DNA from: Methanomicrobiales archaeon
Lineage (GTDB): Archaea; Halobacteriota; Methanomicrobia; Methanomicrobiales; JACTUA01
Direction: 5' to 3'
Length of the DNA: 64,000 bases
Assembly: GCA_015660865.1 (NCBI GenBank)
Contig: JACTUA010000005.1
Coordinates: 1 to 64,000, forward strand
Below are positions 7,917 through 16,248 of this stretch, piece by piece. Both the position numbers and the translations under genes were made by a program. The notes beneath the pieces are model-generated. The model was not told the origin of the DNA. It did not search any database and saw only the letters and a list, made by a program, of their open reading frames with translations. Numbering within the stretch: the first letter of the stretch is position 1; each line of letters begins with the position of its first letter.

Positions 7917-9350
7917 TTATTCTTTCCCGAAGAACTGGCGCATCATCGGGTACATCTCCATGAGCTGCCCGCTCGCGATCTCTTCATAGAGCCGGTAGGT
8001 GATGGAGACCGTGAGGAGAAGGCCGGTCCCGCTCTCACGGCCGATGACCCCGAAGAGGTTCGCGACAACCGAGATCACCCCGATGAAGACCCCGCCGATG
8101 ATGGTAATCCTGGGGATGTACCGGTCAAGGTAGCGCTCGAGGACCTGCGGGTTCTTCCGATAGCCGGGGATGTGCATCCCCGAGAGCTGGATCTGCTTCG
8201 CGACGTCCTTGGAGTCGAGGCCGGATGTCTTGATCCAGAAGAGGGCGAAGATTGCACCTCCGACCACCATCACAACAGTGTCAATGGAGAGCCGGAGGAG
8301 GACCTGCCAGATGGGGTGCCCGAGGTCGGTCGTCCACCACATCCAGTCCGTCGGGCCAGAGATGGGTGCGAGGAAGTACATGAGCCCGCTCTGGGCGGTC
8401 TGACCCGAGAAGGTCCCGAGGATGGTGATCCCCACGTTCGAGAGGAAGAGCCCTATCATCTGGATGTTCGCCTGGAGCACCCGGACGAGGATCATCGGGA
8501 GCACGCTTGCATAGATGAGCTTCACCGGAAACCGGGCCCGGATCCCCCGCACGTTCGTGTGGGCGAGGGGGATCTCGACACGGGTGGACTCCACGTACAC
8601 GATGATCAGGAAGATGGCAACGGTGGTGATGAACGCGATGACGTTGGGCGTGAAGTACTGGAGGTAGCTCCCCCCCGAGAGCCCGATGGCAAAGAGCCTG
8701 GGGAAGAACCCGACGGGATACGGGTCCTGGACAGCCTGCCAGGCGAGGAACCCGTTCACGATGGACTGGGAGATCCCTGCGACGATGAAGAGCCCCACGC
8801 CCGAGCCGATCCCGTACTTGGTGACCACCTCGTCGAGGAGGAAGATGAGGACCCCGCCGATGCAGAGCTGGAGGAAGATGAAGAACGCGAGGAGGCCGGT
8901 GTTCCCGCCGAGGAGGTTCGCCGCGATGGTGGCATCCGGCCGCATGAACCCCCCGATCAGGTTCGGGATGGCCTCGACCACGATCATGACGAAGATGAGG
9001 AGCTTCTGGAGCCCCATGTAGATGACCTGTCCCCGGGCCTCGCTCGTGTCAATATCGAGGAGGTCGGCACCCTTCAGGAGCTGGAGGACGATGGAGGCCG
9101 TGACGATGGGCCCGATACCGAGGTGAATGATGGTCCCGCTCTGCCCCGCGAGGAGCGCCCGCCAGTAGAGGAAGATGTCCTGGGACGACCGGTCGAGACC
9201 GAAGATCAGGATGTTCGAGAGGATGAAGTAGAGGATGAGGACCCCGACGGTCCAGAAGAGCTTCGTCTTGAAGTGGACGTGCCCTTCAGGGCTCTTCACC
9301 GAGGGCATGGCCGCAAGAAGCGGTTCCATGCGGTCCAGGATGGCTCCCAT
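7917..9350 (-). CDS. secY: Preprotein translocase subunit SecY
   Basis: A 477-aa SecY (Sec61 alpha), the channel for export and membrane insertion of proteins. About ten membrane helices are visible. The plug-side block GPIVTASIVLQLLKGADLL and the loop between later helices (SRVEIPLAHTNVRGIRARFP region) are characteristic of archaeal SecY. An SD GGAGAG lies ahead of ATG 9350; Met8 is an alternative start. It is the last gene of the contiguous ribosomal series, 16 bases after L15. The next genes of the usual archaeal order are displaced by the 6422-7916 insertion. Confidence 0.97.
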   Translation of the reverse strand: MGAILDRMEPLLAAMPSVKSPEGHVHFKTKLFWTVGVLILYFILSNILIFGLDRSSQDIFLYWRALLAGQSGTIIHLGIGPIVTASIVLQLLKGADLLDIDTSEARGQVIYMGLQKLLIFVMIVVEAIPNLIGGFMRPDATIAANLLGGNTGLLAFFIFLQLCIGGVLIFLLDEVVTKYGIGSGVGLFIVAGISQSIVNGFLAWQAVQDPYPVGFFPRLFAIGLSGGSYLQYFTPNVIAFITTVAIFLIIVYVESTRVEIPLAHTNVRGIRARFPVKLIYASVLPMILVRVLQANIQMIGLFLSNVGITILGTFSGQTAQSGLMYFLAPISGPTDWMWWTTDLGHPIWQVLLRLSIDTVVMVVGGAIFALFWIKTSGLDSKDVAKQIQLSGMHIPGYRKNPQVLERYLDRYIPRITIIGGVFIGVISVVANLFGVIGRESGTGLLLTVSITYRLYEEIASGQLMEMYPMMRQFFGKE

Positions 9351-9366
9351 GCACTCTCCGAAGTGA

Positions 9367-9789
9367 TCAGACGACGAGCGCCTGACCGCCCAAAGCCTCG
9401 AGCTTCTTCTTTGCCGCTTCCGAGAAGGCCTCTGCAGATACCTTCATCCTGCGGGTCACCCTGCCGCTCCCGAGGATCTTTCCGATCCCGATGGCGGCTG
9501 CGTCGACCGTGAGGGTATCTCCCTCGACCTTGGCAAGCCCGCGTGCGAGGAGGCTCTCGGCCAGTATCTCGAGGGTCCCGACATCGATGGTTTCGGGGTC
9601 TACCTTCTGGTCATGCGAGAACCCGTCCTTCCCGAAGGTTCTTCCCATCAGGTAGTAGCGGACGAAGTGGTGCTTGCACCCGCCCGCGAAGCCCCGCCCG
9701 CCGCGGGAGCCGCCGCCCCGGCGGTTCTTGTGGGTGCCGCCACCGCAGGTGCGGGACCCGCGATACTTGGATCGTTTGTTCACCGGCAT
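9367..9789 (-). CDS. rpl15: Large-subunit ribosomal protein L15 (uL15)
   Basis: A 140-aa uL15, a late-assembling protein of the large subunit. The Gly/Arg-rich N-terminal extension (GGGTHKNRRGGGSRGG) penetrates the rRNA, and the C-terminal globular domain ends LEALGGQALVV. A GTG three codons upstream also opens the frame, but an SD GAGGTGA spaced for ATG 9789 settles the start. It follows L30 after a few bases and precedes secY, the normal order of the spc operon. Confidence 0.95.
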   Translation of the reverse strand: MPVNKRSKYRGSRTCGGGTHKNRRGGGSRGGRGFAGGCKHHFVRYYLMGRTFGKDGFSHDQKVDPETIDVGTLEILAESLLARGLAKVEGDTLTVDAAAIGIGKILGSGRVTRRMKVSAEAFSEAAKKKLEALGGQALVV

Positions 9790-9794
9790 CGTGG

Positions 9795-10256
9795 TCACCT
9801 CATCTTGTACAGGAGAGTATTGATCTCCCTGCCATAATACCCGAGCGCTCCGCCCTGCTGGTAGGTCCGCTTGAGGGTGCGGTGCCCCTTCCGGGGCGGG
9901 TGGAGCCGCATCACGGGCTTCAGCCCGGGGAGGTCCCTGAGGGCCGCCTTTCCGCCCGCCACCGCATTCGCGAACTCGGTGATGGTTGCAAACGGTGAGT
10001 TGGCCTTCACGTATTCATCGGTGAGCGGCCGGTTCCCGACGAGCCGGCCCCGTGTGGAGAGGACCGTCGAGAGGATCTCCGCGTCCACCTCTCCGTAGGC
10101 GACAAAGTCCTTCACCTTCCGGATCATGCCGAGGTACTCCGGCGTGTCCGGGACCACGACGCAGTGATTGATGTGGTGAAGCCGGAGCATGGAGAGGGTG
10201 TCCTTGATCTCCCGGCGGGTCTTCACAACGCCCCTGACTTGGACGATCGCGTACAT
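9795..10256 (-). CDS. rpl30: Large-subunit ribosomal protein L30 (uL30)
   Basis: A 153-aa archaeal-length uL30 (bacterial L30 is about 60 aa). It starts MYAIVQVRGVVKTRREIKDT, the standard N-terminal beta strand and helix, and MLRLHHINHCVVVPDTPEY is the next conserved segment. The longer C-terminal half (MRLHPPRKGHRTLKRTYQ) is archaeal/eukaryotic. It abuts S5, whose stop codon is followed at once by the L30 start. Confidence 0.96.
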   Translation of the reverse strand: MYAIVQVRGVVKTRREIKDTLSMLRLHHINHCVVVPDTPEYLGMIRKVKDFVAYGEVDAEILSTVLSTRGRLVGNRPLTDEYVKANSPFATITEFANAVAGGKAALRDLPGLKPVMRLHPPRKGHRTLKRTYQQGGALGYYGREINTLLYKMR

Positions 10257-10874
10257 CTAGCGCACCCCCGGGGCCCGGCGAACCATGTTCGTCTGGATGA
10301 GGGCGTTGAACGTGGCCTTCGCGAAGTTGATGGTGGTCCGGGTCTCCCCCGAGGAGAAGGCCCAGATATCCCGGATCCCGGCAAGGGCGAGGACCTTCTT
10401 CGCGATGTCGCCGGTGACAAGGCCAATCCCCTGGGGGGCCGGTTTCAGCGTCACCCGGACGGACCCTGCCTTTCCCGTCACCTGTACGGGTATGGAGTGG
10501 TCGAGGTTGCACCCGCACTCCCAGGACCCGCAACCCCGGTTCACCTTGATGATGTTCAGCTTCGCGTCCTTGATGGCCTTCGTGATGGCATTCCCCACCT
10601 GGGAGTCTTTCCCCTGGCCAAAGCCGATGTAGCCGTTCCTGTTCCCGACCACAACGACCGTGCGGAACTTCACCCGCCGGCCCGAGTCCGTCATCCGCTG
10701 GACCATGGTGATGTCCAGCACCTCGTCCGCGAGATCCGGGAGGAAGGCCTCCACGATCTGGATCTCCTTGATGGGTTTCCCGCTCTCGAGGACCTGGTCG
10801 ATGGAGGTGATCTTGCCGCTCGCGACCATCTTCCCCAGGCCGGTGAGGGGGATCCACCCCTCGATCTCTGCCAT
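10257..10874 (-). CDS. rps5: Small-subunit ribosomal protein S5 (uS5)
   Basis: A 205-aa uS5. The double-stranded RNA-binding-like N domain carries [19 protein letters not shown]. The C domain shows [17 protein letters not shown] and the usual [21 protein letters not shown]5 sits near the mRNA entry channel and influences decoding accuracy. It lies between L18 and L30 with essentially no spacing. Confidence 0.96.
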   Translation of the reverse strand: MAEIEGWIPLTGLGKMVASGKITSIDQVLESGKPIKEIQIVEAFLPDLADEVLDITMVQRMTDSGRRVKFRTVVVVGNRNGYIGFGQGKDSQVGNAITKAIKDAKLNIIKVNRGCGSWECGCNLDHSIPVQVTGKAGSVRVTLKPAPQGIGLVTGDIAKKVLALAGIRDIWAFSSGETRTTINFAKATFNALIQTNMVRRAPGVR

Positions 10875-10875
10875 G

Positions 10876-11403
10876 TTACCTCACCTCCTTCATGATGGCC
10901 TCTGCCACCTGATCCACGTTCTTTGCCAGGTCTCCGACCCGTTGGGGGGCAAATGCCGCGATATGCTCGCCCCTGACCCTGCCGTCATCCGGGAGCACCT
11001 CGGTCCCGTGCGGGACATCGAGGCCTCCCTTCACCGCGCCCTTGAGGGCGGCAAAGACCCGGGCCCCCGGGGAGGCACGGGCGAGGCCGATGTCGAGGAT
11101 TGCGCTCGAGTAGCCTGCCTTCCTGCACCGTGCAGCAAAGAGGATGCCTGTCAGGTAGGCCGCGGGCGTGTTCGATCTCGAGCCCGTGTAGCCATAGCCC
11201 GCAAGGTCCCGCGAGTATGCCGCGACGAGTGTCCTGTCCCCCTCAGGTTCGGGCACCGAGAGCTGAATGATGATCTCCCGGTTTGTCTTTCGTACAACCA
11301 TCCTCGGGTTCTGCGAGAGGAGGAGTTTTCCCCGTGCATAATAGTCGGTCCGCCCCTCCCGGCGCCGCCGGAAGGGGATGAAGTAGCGTGGTCCTGTGCT
11401 CAT
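10876..11403 (-). CDS. rpl18: Large-subunit ribosomal protein L18 (uL18)
   Basis: A 175-aa archaeal uL18 that binds 5S rRNA with L5. The segment [19 protein letters not shown], then [15 protein letters not shown] is the family start, and [20 protein letters not shown] is the central helix. The C-terminal extension ([17 protein letters not shown]) is present. One base separates it from L19e and one from S5. Confidence 0.95.
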   Translation of the reverse strand: MSTGPRYFIPFRRRREGRTDYYARGKLLLSQNPRMVVRKTNREIIIQLSVPEPEGDRTLVAAYSRDLAGYGYTGSRSNTPAAYLTGILFAARCRKAGYSSAILDIGLARASPGARVFAALKGAVKGGLDVPHGTEVLPDDGRVRGEHIAAFAPQRVGDLAKNVDQVAEAIMKEVR

Positions 11404-11404
11404 G

Positions 11405-11857
11405 TCACTTCCCCTTCCCCTGGAGGATCTCGACCTGCGACTTCATGTGGGCCACGCTCCGGAACTGACCGCCGGCAGCCTTCCGGTAGAGGATCCGGTA
11501 GAGGTGCGGGTCGATCTTTCCCTCCTCCCGGAGGGCACGCATCGTCTTCCTGATGGCACGGATCCGCTGGATCCACTGGGTCTTGCTGGGCCTCCGGGCG
11601 CCTGCCGCCCCCCTTCTCTTCCCCGGGCCCCTGCGGTGGCCATAGGAACGCTTTGCATCCCGCTCCCGTGCCCTGCCCCGGGATACCCCGGTCTTCGGCC
11701 TGGCGCGGATCACCCCCTCCTTGATGAGGGTACGGAGGTCATCCCGGGAGATGGCACCCTCGACGTCCGTTGCCCGCTCGGGATCGAACCAGACCCGGTT
11801 CACCCCGCACGAGAGCACGCTCGCCGCGAGCCTCTTCTGGTTGGAGAGGTTACTCAT
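11405..11857 (-). CDS. rpl19e: Large-subunit ribosomal protein L19e (eL19)
   Basis: A 150-aa eL19, found only in archaea and eukaryotes. The start MSNLSNQKRLAASVLSCG and the block NRVWFDPERATDVEGAISR are diagnostic. A basic Arg/Gly-rich middle (RRGAAGARRPSKTQWIQRIR) binds rRNA. The first codons overlap the end of L32e by eight bases, and its SD (GGAGGTGG) lies inside L32e, so the two are translationally linked. Confidence 0.95.
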   Translation of the reverse strand: MSNLSNQKRLAASVLSCGVNRVWFDPERATDVEGAISRDDLRTLIKEGVIRARPKTGVSRGRARERDAKRSYGHRRGPGKRRGAAGARRPSKTQWIQRIRAIRKTMRALREEGKIDPHLYRILYRKAAGGQFRSVAHMKSQVEILQGKGK

Positions 11858-12281
11858 CGCCGCCCACCTCCTCGGTCTCTTCGGCAGGTTCCTCCTCGAT
11901 CTCGGGGGCCTGCCGCGGGTTCAGGACCCTCAGGCCGGCCTCCATGGCCTTCTTCTGGATCGCGAGCTTCTTCTTCATCCCGACGCCCGCCGCTATCCGG
12001 ACCGCGTGCAATGCTGGATCGAGGGGTGCAAGCATCCTCTCGTTGTGCACGAGGATGTCCGAGAGGCCGCACGGGTGGAGACCCCTGACCGCCGCCGGGC
12101 TCCCGTAGCCCGGCCGGGGGAGGGGGCCCTTGGCCTTGATCTGCCTCCGGAGTTTGTTGTGCCGGCCCTTCGGCTTGCGCCACACGTCGGCGAGGCGCTT
12201 CTTCTCATGGATGCCCCGCCTCTGGAACCTTGCCCGGTTTTCGGCACGCATCCGGATGAGCCTCATCTTCTCGTCTGCCAT
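11850..12281 (-). CDS. rpl32e: Large-subunit ribosomal protein L32e (eL32)
   Basis: A 143-aa eL32. RARFQRRGIHEKKRLADVWR and GLHPCGLSDILVHN are the family blocks around the rRNA-binding core. The C-terminus is an acidic tail (EIEEEPAEETEEVGGDE), unusual for a ribosomal protein but seen in haloarchaeal and some methanogen members. A GTG opens the frame at 12290; ATG 12281 is the better start because it clears the L6 stop and matches the usual N-terminus. Confidence 0.93.
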   Translation of the reverse strand: MADEKMRLIRMRAENRARFQRRGIHEKKRLADVWRKPKGRHNKLRRQIKAKGPLPRPGYGSPAAVRGLHPCGLSDILVHNERMLAPLDPALHAVRIAAGVGMKKKLAIQKKAMEAGLRVLNPRQAPEIEEEPAEETEEVGGDE

Positions 12282-12286
12282 ACGCC

Positions 12287-12811
12287 TCACACCCTCTCGA
12301 CGGTATAGACCCCGTCCTGGAAGACGCGGGGATCGCGCTCCCGGATCCGGGTCGCATGCTCGATGTTCGCTGCGGTCTTCCCGACGGATTCCTTGTCGAT
12401 ACCGGTGATCGTGACCTCGTCCGCCCCGAGGGCAACCTTCACGTCCTTCTCGATCCGGGCGAACCGGGACCGCTTCTCACCGAGGAAGTTGCCGACCTCG
12501 ATCCGGTCTCCGGCGATCTTCAGCTGGATCGGGAAGTGGCTGTACACCACCTTCATCCGGTACTGGTAGCCCTTCGTGACCCCTGTGCACATATTCTGCA
12601 GGTGAGCCGCGAAGGTCCCGCAGACCGCGAGGATCTTCTTTCTTCGGGACTCTGTGGTGATGGTCATCTCCTTGTCGGCGATGGCGAGGGAGACGTTCGG
12701 GTAGTACATATCCCGCATGAGCATCCCCTTCGGGCCCTGGACCTTGACGAGGTTCCCCTCTATCCGCACGGTCACGCCCTCGGGGATCTTCACCTTTCGT
12801 GTTGCTGCCAT
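12287..12811 (-). CDS. rpl6: Large-subunit ribosomal protein L6 (uL6)
   Basis: A 174-aa uL6 near the factor-binding region of the large subunit. Two homologous domains are visible; the second ends with AANIEHATRIRERDPRVFQDG. The frame has two nearby Mets. The SD AGAGGAG directly abuts the first (12817), leaving no spacing, but is six bases from the second, so ATG 12811 (protein MAATRKVKIPEG) is the likely start. Confidence 0.95.
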   Translation of the reverse strand: MAATRKVKIPEGVTVRIEGNLVKVQGPKGMLMRDMYYPNVSLAIADKEMTITTESRRKKILAVCGTFAAHLQNMCTGVTKGYQYRMKVVYSHFPIQLKIAGDRIEVGNFLGEKRSRFARIEKDVKVALGADEVTITGIDKESVGKTAANIEHATRIRERDPRVFQDGVYTVERV

Positions 12812-12822
12812 TGCCATCTCCT

Positions 12823-13215
12823 CTAGAACACGTACCCCAGGAGTTCCCCGCCGATCCTGAGCTTCCGGGCGTTCTCGTGGGCCATCACGCCCTTGGGGGT
12901 GGAGATGATGAGCATCCCGAAGTTCTTCCCGGGGAGGAACTGGCTCTCCCAGCGCTCCATCTCATCGACCTTGATGTTGAACCTCGGGTTGATGGCGCCG
13001 CAGCGGTTGATCCTCCCGTTGAGCTGGACCCTGAACTGGCCGCCCCGGTTGTCGTCGATGAACTCGAACCCGGCGATGTAGCCGGTCTCCTGCATGATGC
13101 GGAGCATCGAACCGAGCAGCTTCCCGGCAGGCTCGACGATACAGTCGGCTTTGCCGGTATCGGAGGCGTTCTTGATCGCGGTCATTGCATCTGAGATGGG
13201 ATTCGATCGGACCAT
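12823..13215 (-). CDS. rps8: Small-subunit ribosomal protein S8 (uS8)
   Basis: A 130-aa uS8, an early binder of the central domain of 16S rRNA. It starts PISDAMTAIKNASDTGKADC. The C-terminal segment GMLIISTPKGVMAHENARK is the strongly conserved rRNA-binding motif of archaeal S8. The archaeal insert (FIDDNRGGQFRVQLNGRINR) is present. It follows S14 after 13 bases. Confidence 0.96.
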   Translation of the reverse strand: MVRSNPISDAMTAIKNASDTGKADCIVEPAGKLLGSMLRIMQETGYIAGFEFIDDNRGGQFRVQLNGRINRCGAINPRFNIKVDEMERWESQFLPGKNFGMLIISTPKGVMAHENARKLRIGGELLGYVF

Positions 13216-13228
13216 AGTCTCTTCACCC

Positions 13229-13399
13229 CTAGTTCAACTTCTTGAAACCCATCTTCTGGGCCCATTCCCGGAAGCACTGCCGGCAGAACATGATATGGTA
13301 CCTGCGCACCAGTCCCTGCTGCCGCCCGCAGAGGAGGCACTGGTATGCCCCCCTCCCGAACTTCTTCATCGGTTTCTGTTGTTTCTGTTCACCGGCCAT
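13229..13399 (-). CDS. rps14: Small-subunit ribosomal protein S14 (uS14), zinc form
   Basis: A 56-aa protein translated directly from the gap between S8 and L5. Cys21, Cys24, Cys39 and Cys42 form a CX2C...CX2C zinc ribbon ([10 protein letters not shown] ... [11 protein letters not shown]), the C+ type of S14 in the head of the small subunit. It ends MGFKKLN, as archaeal S14 does. Its start is one base after the L5 stop. Length and position between L5 and S8 match the conserved archaeal order, so it is certain despite its size. Confidence 0.95.
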   Translation of the reverse strand: MAGEQKQQKPMKKFGRGAYQCLLCGRQQGLVRRYHIMFCRQCFREWAQKMGFKKLN

Positions 13400-13400
13400 A

Positions 13401-13907
13401 TCAGCGCACCTCCACCTTGTAGCGTTCCTGGAGGAACCTGATGGCCTCCTCGCGCTTCACCCGCTGCTTCTGCGGGAGCTTCCGCATGTCGACCTTTCTC
13501 CGCGCGATCCGGGCGCCCCTCTTCTCGAGGACCACGTTCACGTCCATCCCGAAGATCCCGATGGCGGGATCGTAGCTCATCCCCGGGAAGTCGGTGTGCT
13601 CCTCGATCCCGAAGGAGAAGTTGCCCTGGTTATCGAACTGGGATGCATCGAGCTGCCGCTCGATGATGTTGATCGAGGTCTCGAAGAAGGCCTCCGCGGC
13701 AGTGCTCCTGAGCGTCACCTTGCAGCCGATGGGGGAGCCCTTCCGGGTCCCGAAGGCCGGCTGGGTCTTCTTCGCGATCGCCTTCACCGTCTTCTGGTCG
13801 GTGATCTTCGTGAGCACCTCCTCGGCCTTGGAGAGCTTCTCCCCGCTCTCCCCGACCCCCATGTGGACCACGATCTTCTGGATCCGGAGGTCCTGCATCG
13901 GGTTCAT
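13401..13907 (-). CDS. rpl5: Large-subunit ribosomal protein L5 (uL5)
   Basis: A 168-aa uL5 that binds 5S rRNA and contacts tRNA at the P site. [20 protein letters not shown] opens the domain and [20 protein letters not shown] is the second block. Two Mets (13907 and 13898) could start it. GAGG is close to the first and ten bases from the second, so the start is uncertain by three codons. It overlaps the S4e stop by four bases. Confidence 0.95.
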   Translation of the reverse strand: MNPMQDLRIQKIVVHMGVGESGEKLSKAEEVLTKITDQKTVKAIAKKTQPAFGTRKGSPIGCKVTLRSTAAEAFFETSINIIERQLDASQFDNQGNFSFGIEEHTDFPGMSYDPAIGIFGMDVNVVLEKRGARIARRKVDMRKLPQKQRVKREEAIRFLQERYKVEVR

Positions 13908-14635
13908 TCCTCAATCCCCCATGACTTCACCGCGGACTCGGCCTTCCCAACCATGAAGACATAGTCCTCGATGGTGGTGAATTTCCCCTTCGTGGCCGGG
14001 TCCTCGAGGATGACCCTGTTCGGGACGGCGCCGACCTCTTTTTTGATCTCGACAATCCGGCCGACGCTCCCCGAGTGCCTCCCGCCGATGACCATCGCCA
14101 TGTTCCCGACAGCAAATGGGAAGTGATCCAGGATCGCAAAGCGCTTCTTCCCTTCCGCCTCGGTAAGGGTGAGAACCACGGAGTCCTTGGGCCTGTAGCT
14201 GTTGTCGGCGATGATGTTCGCGCCGAAGAGGAGGTTGAGCTGGACCCTGCCGCCTGAGATCACGGTCTTGTCCCGGATCTTGGCGAGCCGGGTCTTTGCA
14301 TCCTCGGGGGAGATCTCGATGGACCGGAACCTGCCCCGCTTGTCCATGAGGATGCGGTAGTGCTTCCCGATGGTAGGAACACTGATGATGTCAAAGACCC
14401 CGATGCCCCGCTTCGGGTCCTTGCAGGCCTTGCCGTTGATGATGACCGATCCGGAGTTCAGGATCTGCCGGGCCTCCCGCATGGTCATGGCAAGGGACAT
14501 GTGGTCCCTGAGCCAGACGGCGACCGGCATCGCGGAGTCGTTGTGCGGCCCGGGTGCCGTCTTCACCACGTAGGTGGTCGTCTTCTTGCTGACATGCCAG
14601 GAGTCCGGGGCCGCGTAGCGCTTCAGGTGTGCCAT
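13904..14635 (-). CDS. rps4e: Small-subunit ribosomal protein S4e (eS4)
   Basis: A 243-aa eS4, archaeal/eukaryotic only. Parts in order: basic N-terminus (HLKRYAAPDSWHVSKKTTTY), an S4 RNA-binding motif (MREARQILNSGSVIINGK, residues ~55-75), a central domain, and a KOW motif (GGRHSGSVGRIVEI). The SD GGAGGTG sits at the end of L24 and selects ATG 14635 over a GTG one codon upstream. That start overlaps the L24 stop. Confidence 0.95.
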   Translation of the reverse strand: MAHLKRYAAPDSWHVSKKTTTYVVKTAPGPHNDSAMPVAVWLRDHMSLAMTMREARQILNSGSVIINGKACKDPKRGIGVFDIISVPTIGKHYRILMDKRGRFRSIEISPEDAKTRLAKIRDKTVISGGRVQLNLLFGANIIADNSYRPKDSVVLTLTEAEGKKRFAILDHFPFAVGNMAMVIGGRHSGSVGRIVEIKKEVGAVPNRVILEDPATKGKFTTIEDYVFMVGKAESAVKSWGIEE

Positions 14636-14997
14636 CACTCCACCTCCCCGATCTTCTCTGCCCTGAGCTTATCCTTCAGGTTGAGCTTCGTGATCTGGAC
14701 ATTGGAGGGATGCACGGGCCTCGGGACCTCGGTGTTGTCCGCCTTGGTGCTCGAGACGCCGTGGACGAGGAGGCGAGAGCGCTTCACATCGACCTCGTCC
14801 ACCACGCCCTCCTCACCCCGGTGATCGCCCCTGAGGACCTTCACCGTGTCGCCCTTCACGACCCGTATGTGCCTTCGCTTGTACTGCTCCCTGAGCGCGG
14901 GTGCGAGGGGTGCCCCGAGGGTCCGTCCCCGTTCGTGCAGGGGCGCGTTTGCCTGGGCCTTCCTCTGCTTCCTCGGTTGAGAACTTGTCGTTGCCAT
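14635..14997 (-). CDS. rpl24: Large-subunit ribosomal protein L24 (uL24)
   Basis: A 120-aa uL24, an assembly initiator of the large subunit. The KOW motif is VVKGDTVKVLRGDHRGEEG; EQYKRRHIRV precedes it, and HPSNVQITKLNLKD is the conserved C-terminal block. The frame opens four codons earlier, but MATTSSQPRKQRKA at 14997 fits the family start and has GAGGCGGG upstream. Confidence 0.94.
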   Translation of the reverse strand: MATTSSQPRKQRKAQANAPLHERGRTLGAPLAPALREQYKRRHIRVVKGDTVKVLRGDHRGEEGVVDEVDVKRSRLLVHGVSSTKADNTEVPRPVHPSNVQITKLNLKDKLRAEKIGEVE

Positions 14998-15005
14998 TTC
15001 CCGCC

Positions 15006-15404
15006 TCACACGATGATGGTGGCCATGGACCCGATCTTCGGGAACCGCTCCGCGACCTCGCGGGCGACCGGGCCCTTGATCTCGGTCCCCTTCGGCTCGT
15101 TGTTCTCGTTCACGATGACCATCGCGTTGTCCTCGAAGGAGACCCTGAGGCCGTCCGGCCGCCGGAACTCCTTCTTCTGCCGGATCACGACGGCCTTCTC
15201 CATCTTCTTCCTCATGTCCGGCGTCCCCTTCTTCACCGAGATGGTCGCGATGTCCCCGAGGCCGAGCTTCGGCTGCCTCCTCCGCACGCCGTGATAGCCG
15301 TCGACCGAGATGACCTGGACCATCCGGGCACCGGTGTTGTCGGCGCAGACGAGCCTCGTCCCCGTGTTCAACGCACGCGGGATATAGGATTGCTTCGCCT
15401 TCAT
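15006..15404 (-). CDS. rpl14: Large-subunit ribosomal protein L14 (uL14)
   Basis: A 132-aa uL14 at the subunit interface. [18 protein letters not shown] is the signature segment, and [20 protein letters not shown] follows. The open frame extends 18 codons into S17, but ATG 15404 has an SD (GGAGGTA) at good distance and overlaps the S17 stop by four bases. Confidence 0.96.
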   Translation of the reverse strand: MKAKQSYIPRALNTGTRLVCADNTGARMVQVISVDGYHGVRRRQPKLGLGDIATISVKKGTPDMRKKMEKAVVIRQKKEFRRPDGLRVSFEDNAMVIVNENNEPKGTEIKGPVAREVAERFPKIGSMATIIV

Positions 15405-15727
15405 GCCTTCTCTACCTCCACGACCACGAAGGACTTGGTCTTCGAGAGGGGCCTGCACTCGGCGATCGTCACGAGATCCCCCGCCTTTGCCTGGAGGCAG
15501 GGCGGGTTATGGGCATGGATCCTCGAGCTGCGCTTCTCGTATCGGTTGTATTTCCGGATGTAGTGGAGGTACTCCTTCTCCACCACCACCGTTCCCTTCA
15601 TCCGGTCGCTCACGACCTTGCCGGTGATCACCTGGCCGCGCACCGGCAAGCTGCCGTGAAACGGGCAGTTGACATCCTCGCACTCCGTTTTCGGGGCCGG
15701 GACATCCAGTCCTACACTCTTTGCCAT
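15401..15727 (-). CDS. rps17: Small-subunit ribosomal protein S17 (uS17)
   Basis: A 108-aa archaeal uS17. The OB-fold core shows [20 protein letters not shown] and ends [15 protein letters not shown], the classic S17 C-terminus. The N-terminal extension has [16 protein letters not shown] with two Cys and a His, as in many archaeal S17 proteins. It lies directly after Rnp1. Confidence 0.96.
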   Translation of the reverse strand: MAKSVGLDVPAPKTECEDVNCPFHGSLPVRGQVITGKVVSDRMKGTVVVEKEYLHYIRKYNRYEKRSSRIHAHNPPCLQAKAGDLVTIAECRPLSKTKSFVVVEVEKA

Positions 15728-15736
15728 GGTATTCCT

Positions 15737-16048
15737 CTAGAACCTCTTCTTCGTCTGCGACGCTGTCTTTGACACTGTCTTCGACACTTTCGAAAGTCTC
15801 TTCTCGGGCTGCGAAACAAGGGCTGATCCGGAGACATCCACCACCGTCCCGTCGGGGACCGTGAGCCGGAAGGTCGCGTGGGCCTTCTCTATCTTCTTTG
15901 TCCCCCGGGAGGTCTCGATGACGACCATGTTCCTGGTCTCGTCGATGAGGCGGCCTGCGATCCCCTGCTGTGCGGGGTTGCTCGCCTGTACCACCTCCAC
16001 GGGGAGGCCGATCAGCTCGTGGCGGAGGATGTTTCCAGCCGTGATCAT
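15737..16048 (-). CDS. rnp1: RNase P protein component 1 (Rpp29/POP4 family)
   Basis: A 103-aa protein component of RNase P, which with the catalytic RNA trims the 5' leader of tRNAs. The Sm-like barrel is seen as LIGLPVEVVQASNPAQQGIA, then GRLIDETRNMVVIE and KKIEKAHATFRLTVPDG. The Lys/Ser/Thr-rich tail (SKVSKTVSKTASQTKKRF) is basic and likely disordered. Its place between L29 and S17 is the usual archaeal one. Many archaea also carry a SUI1/eIF1 gene here; none is present. Confidence 0.93.
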   Translation of the reverse strand: MITAGNILRHELIGLPVEVVQASNPAQQGIAGRLIDETRNMVVIETSRGTKKIEKAHATFRLTVPDGTVVDVSGSALVSQPEKRLSKVSKTVSKTASQTKKRF

Positions 16049-16248
16049 GCCCTCTTCCTCATCCCCTGCTCGGTGAGTATCCGCGCGATGGTCCGCCGGA
16101 CCTCCCGGATGCGCCCGGGATTCTCGGATGCGCCGCCGGCGCTCACCTTGCCGTACTTCTGGAGAAGCTCCATCCTGAGCTTCTCCATGTTCTCCTGGAG
16201 CTCAACATCGGAGAGCTGGTGGACCTCCCGGGCCCGGAAGATCGCCAT
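16045..16248 (-). CDS. rpl29: Large-subunit ribosomal protein L29 (uL29)
   Basis: A 67-aa two-helix uL29 near the peptide exit tunnel, where it helps form the docking site for signal recognition particle and the translocon. LSDVELQENMEKLRMELLQ is helix 1 and NPGRIREVRRTIARILTEQ is helix 2 with the family motif. It overlaps the S3 stop by one base and the Rnp1 start by four. Confidence 0.95.
   Translation of the reverse strand: MAIFRAREVHQLSDVELQENMEKLRMELLQKYGKVSAGGASENPGRIREVRRTIARILTEQGMRKRA

Noticed and set aside
8172-9512. Long open frame (446 aa) antisense to secY
   Set aside because: It has no recognisable domain, a composition typical of antisense frames in GC-rich genes (Asp/Glu/Arg/Pro-rich), and lies wholly over secY and the end of L15.
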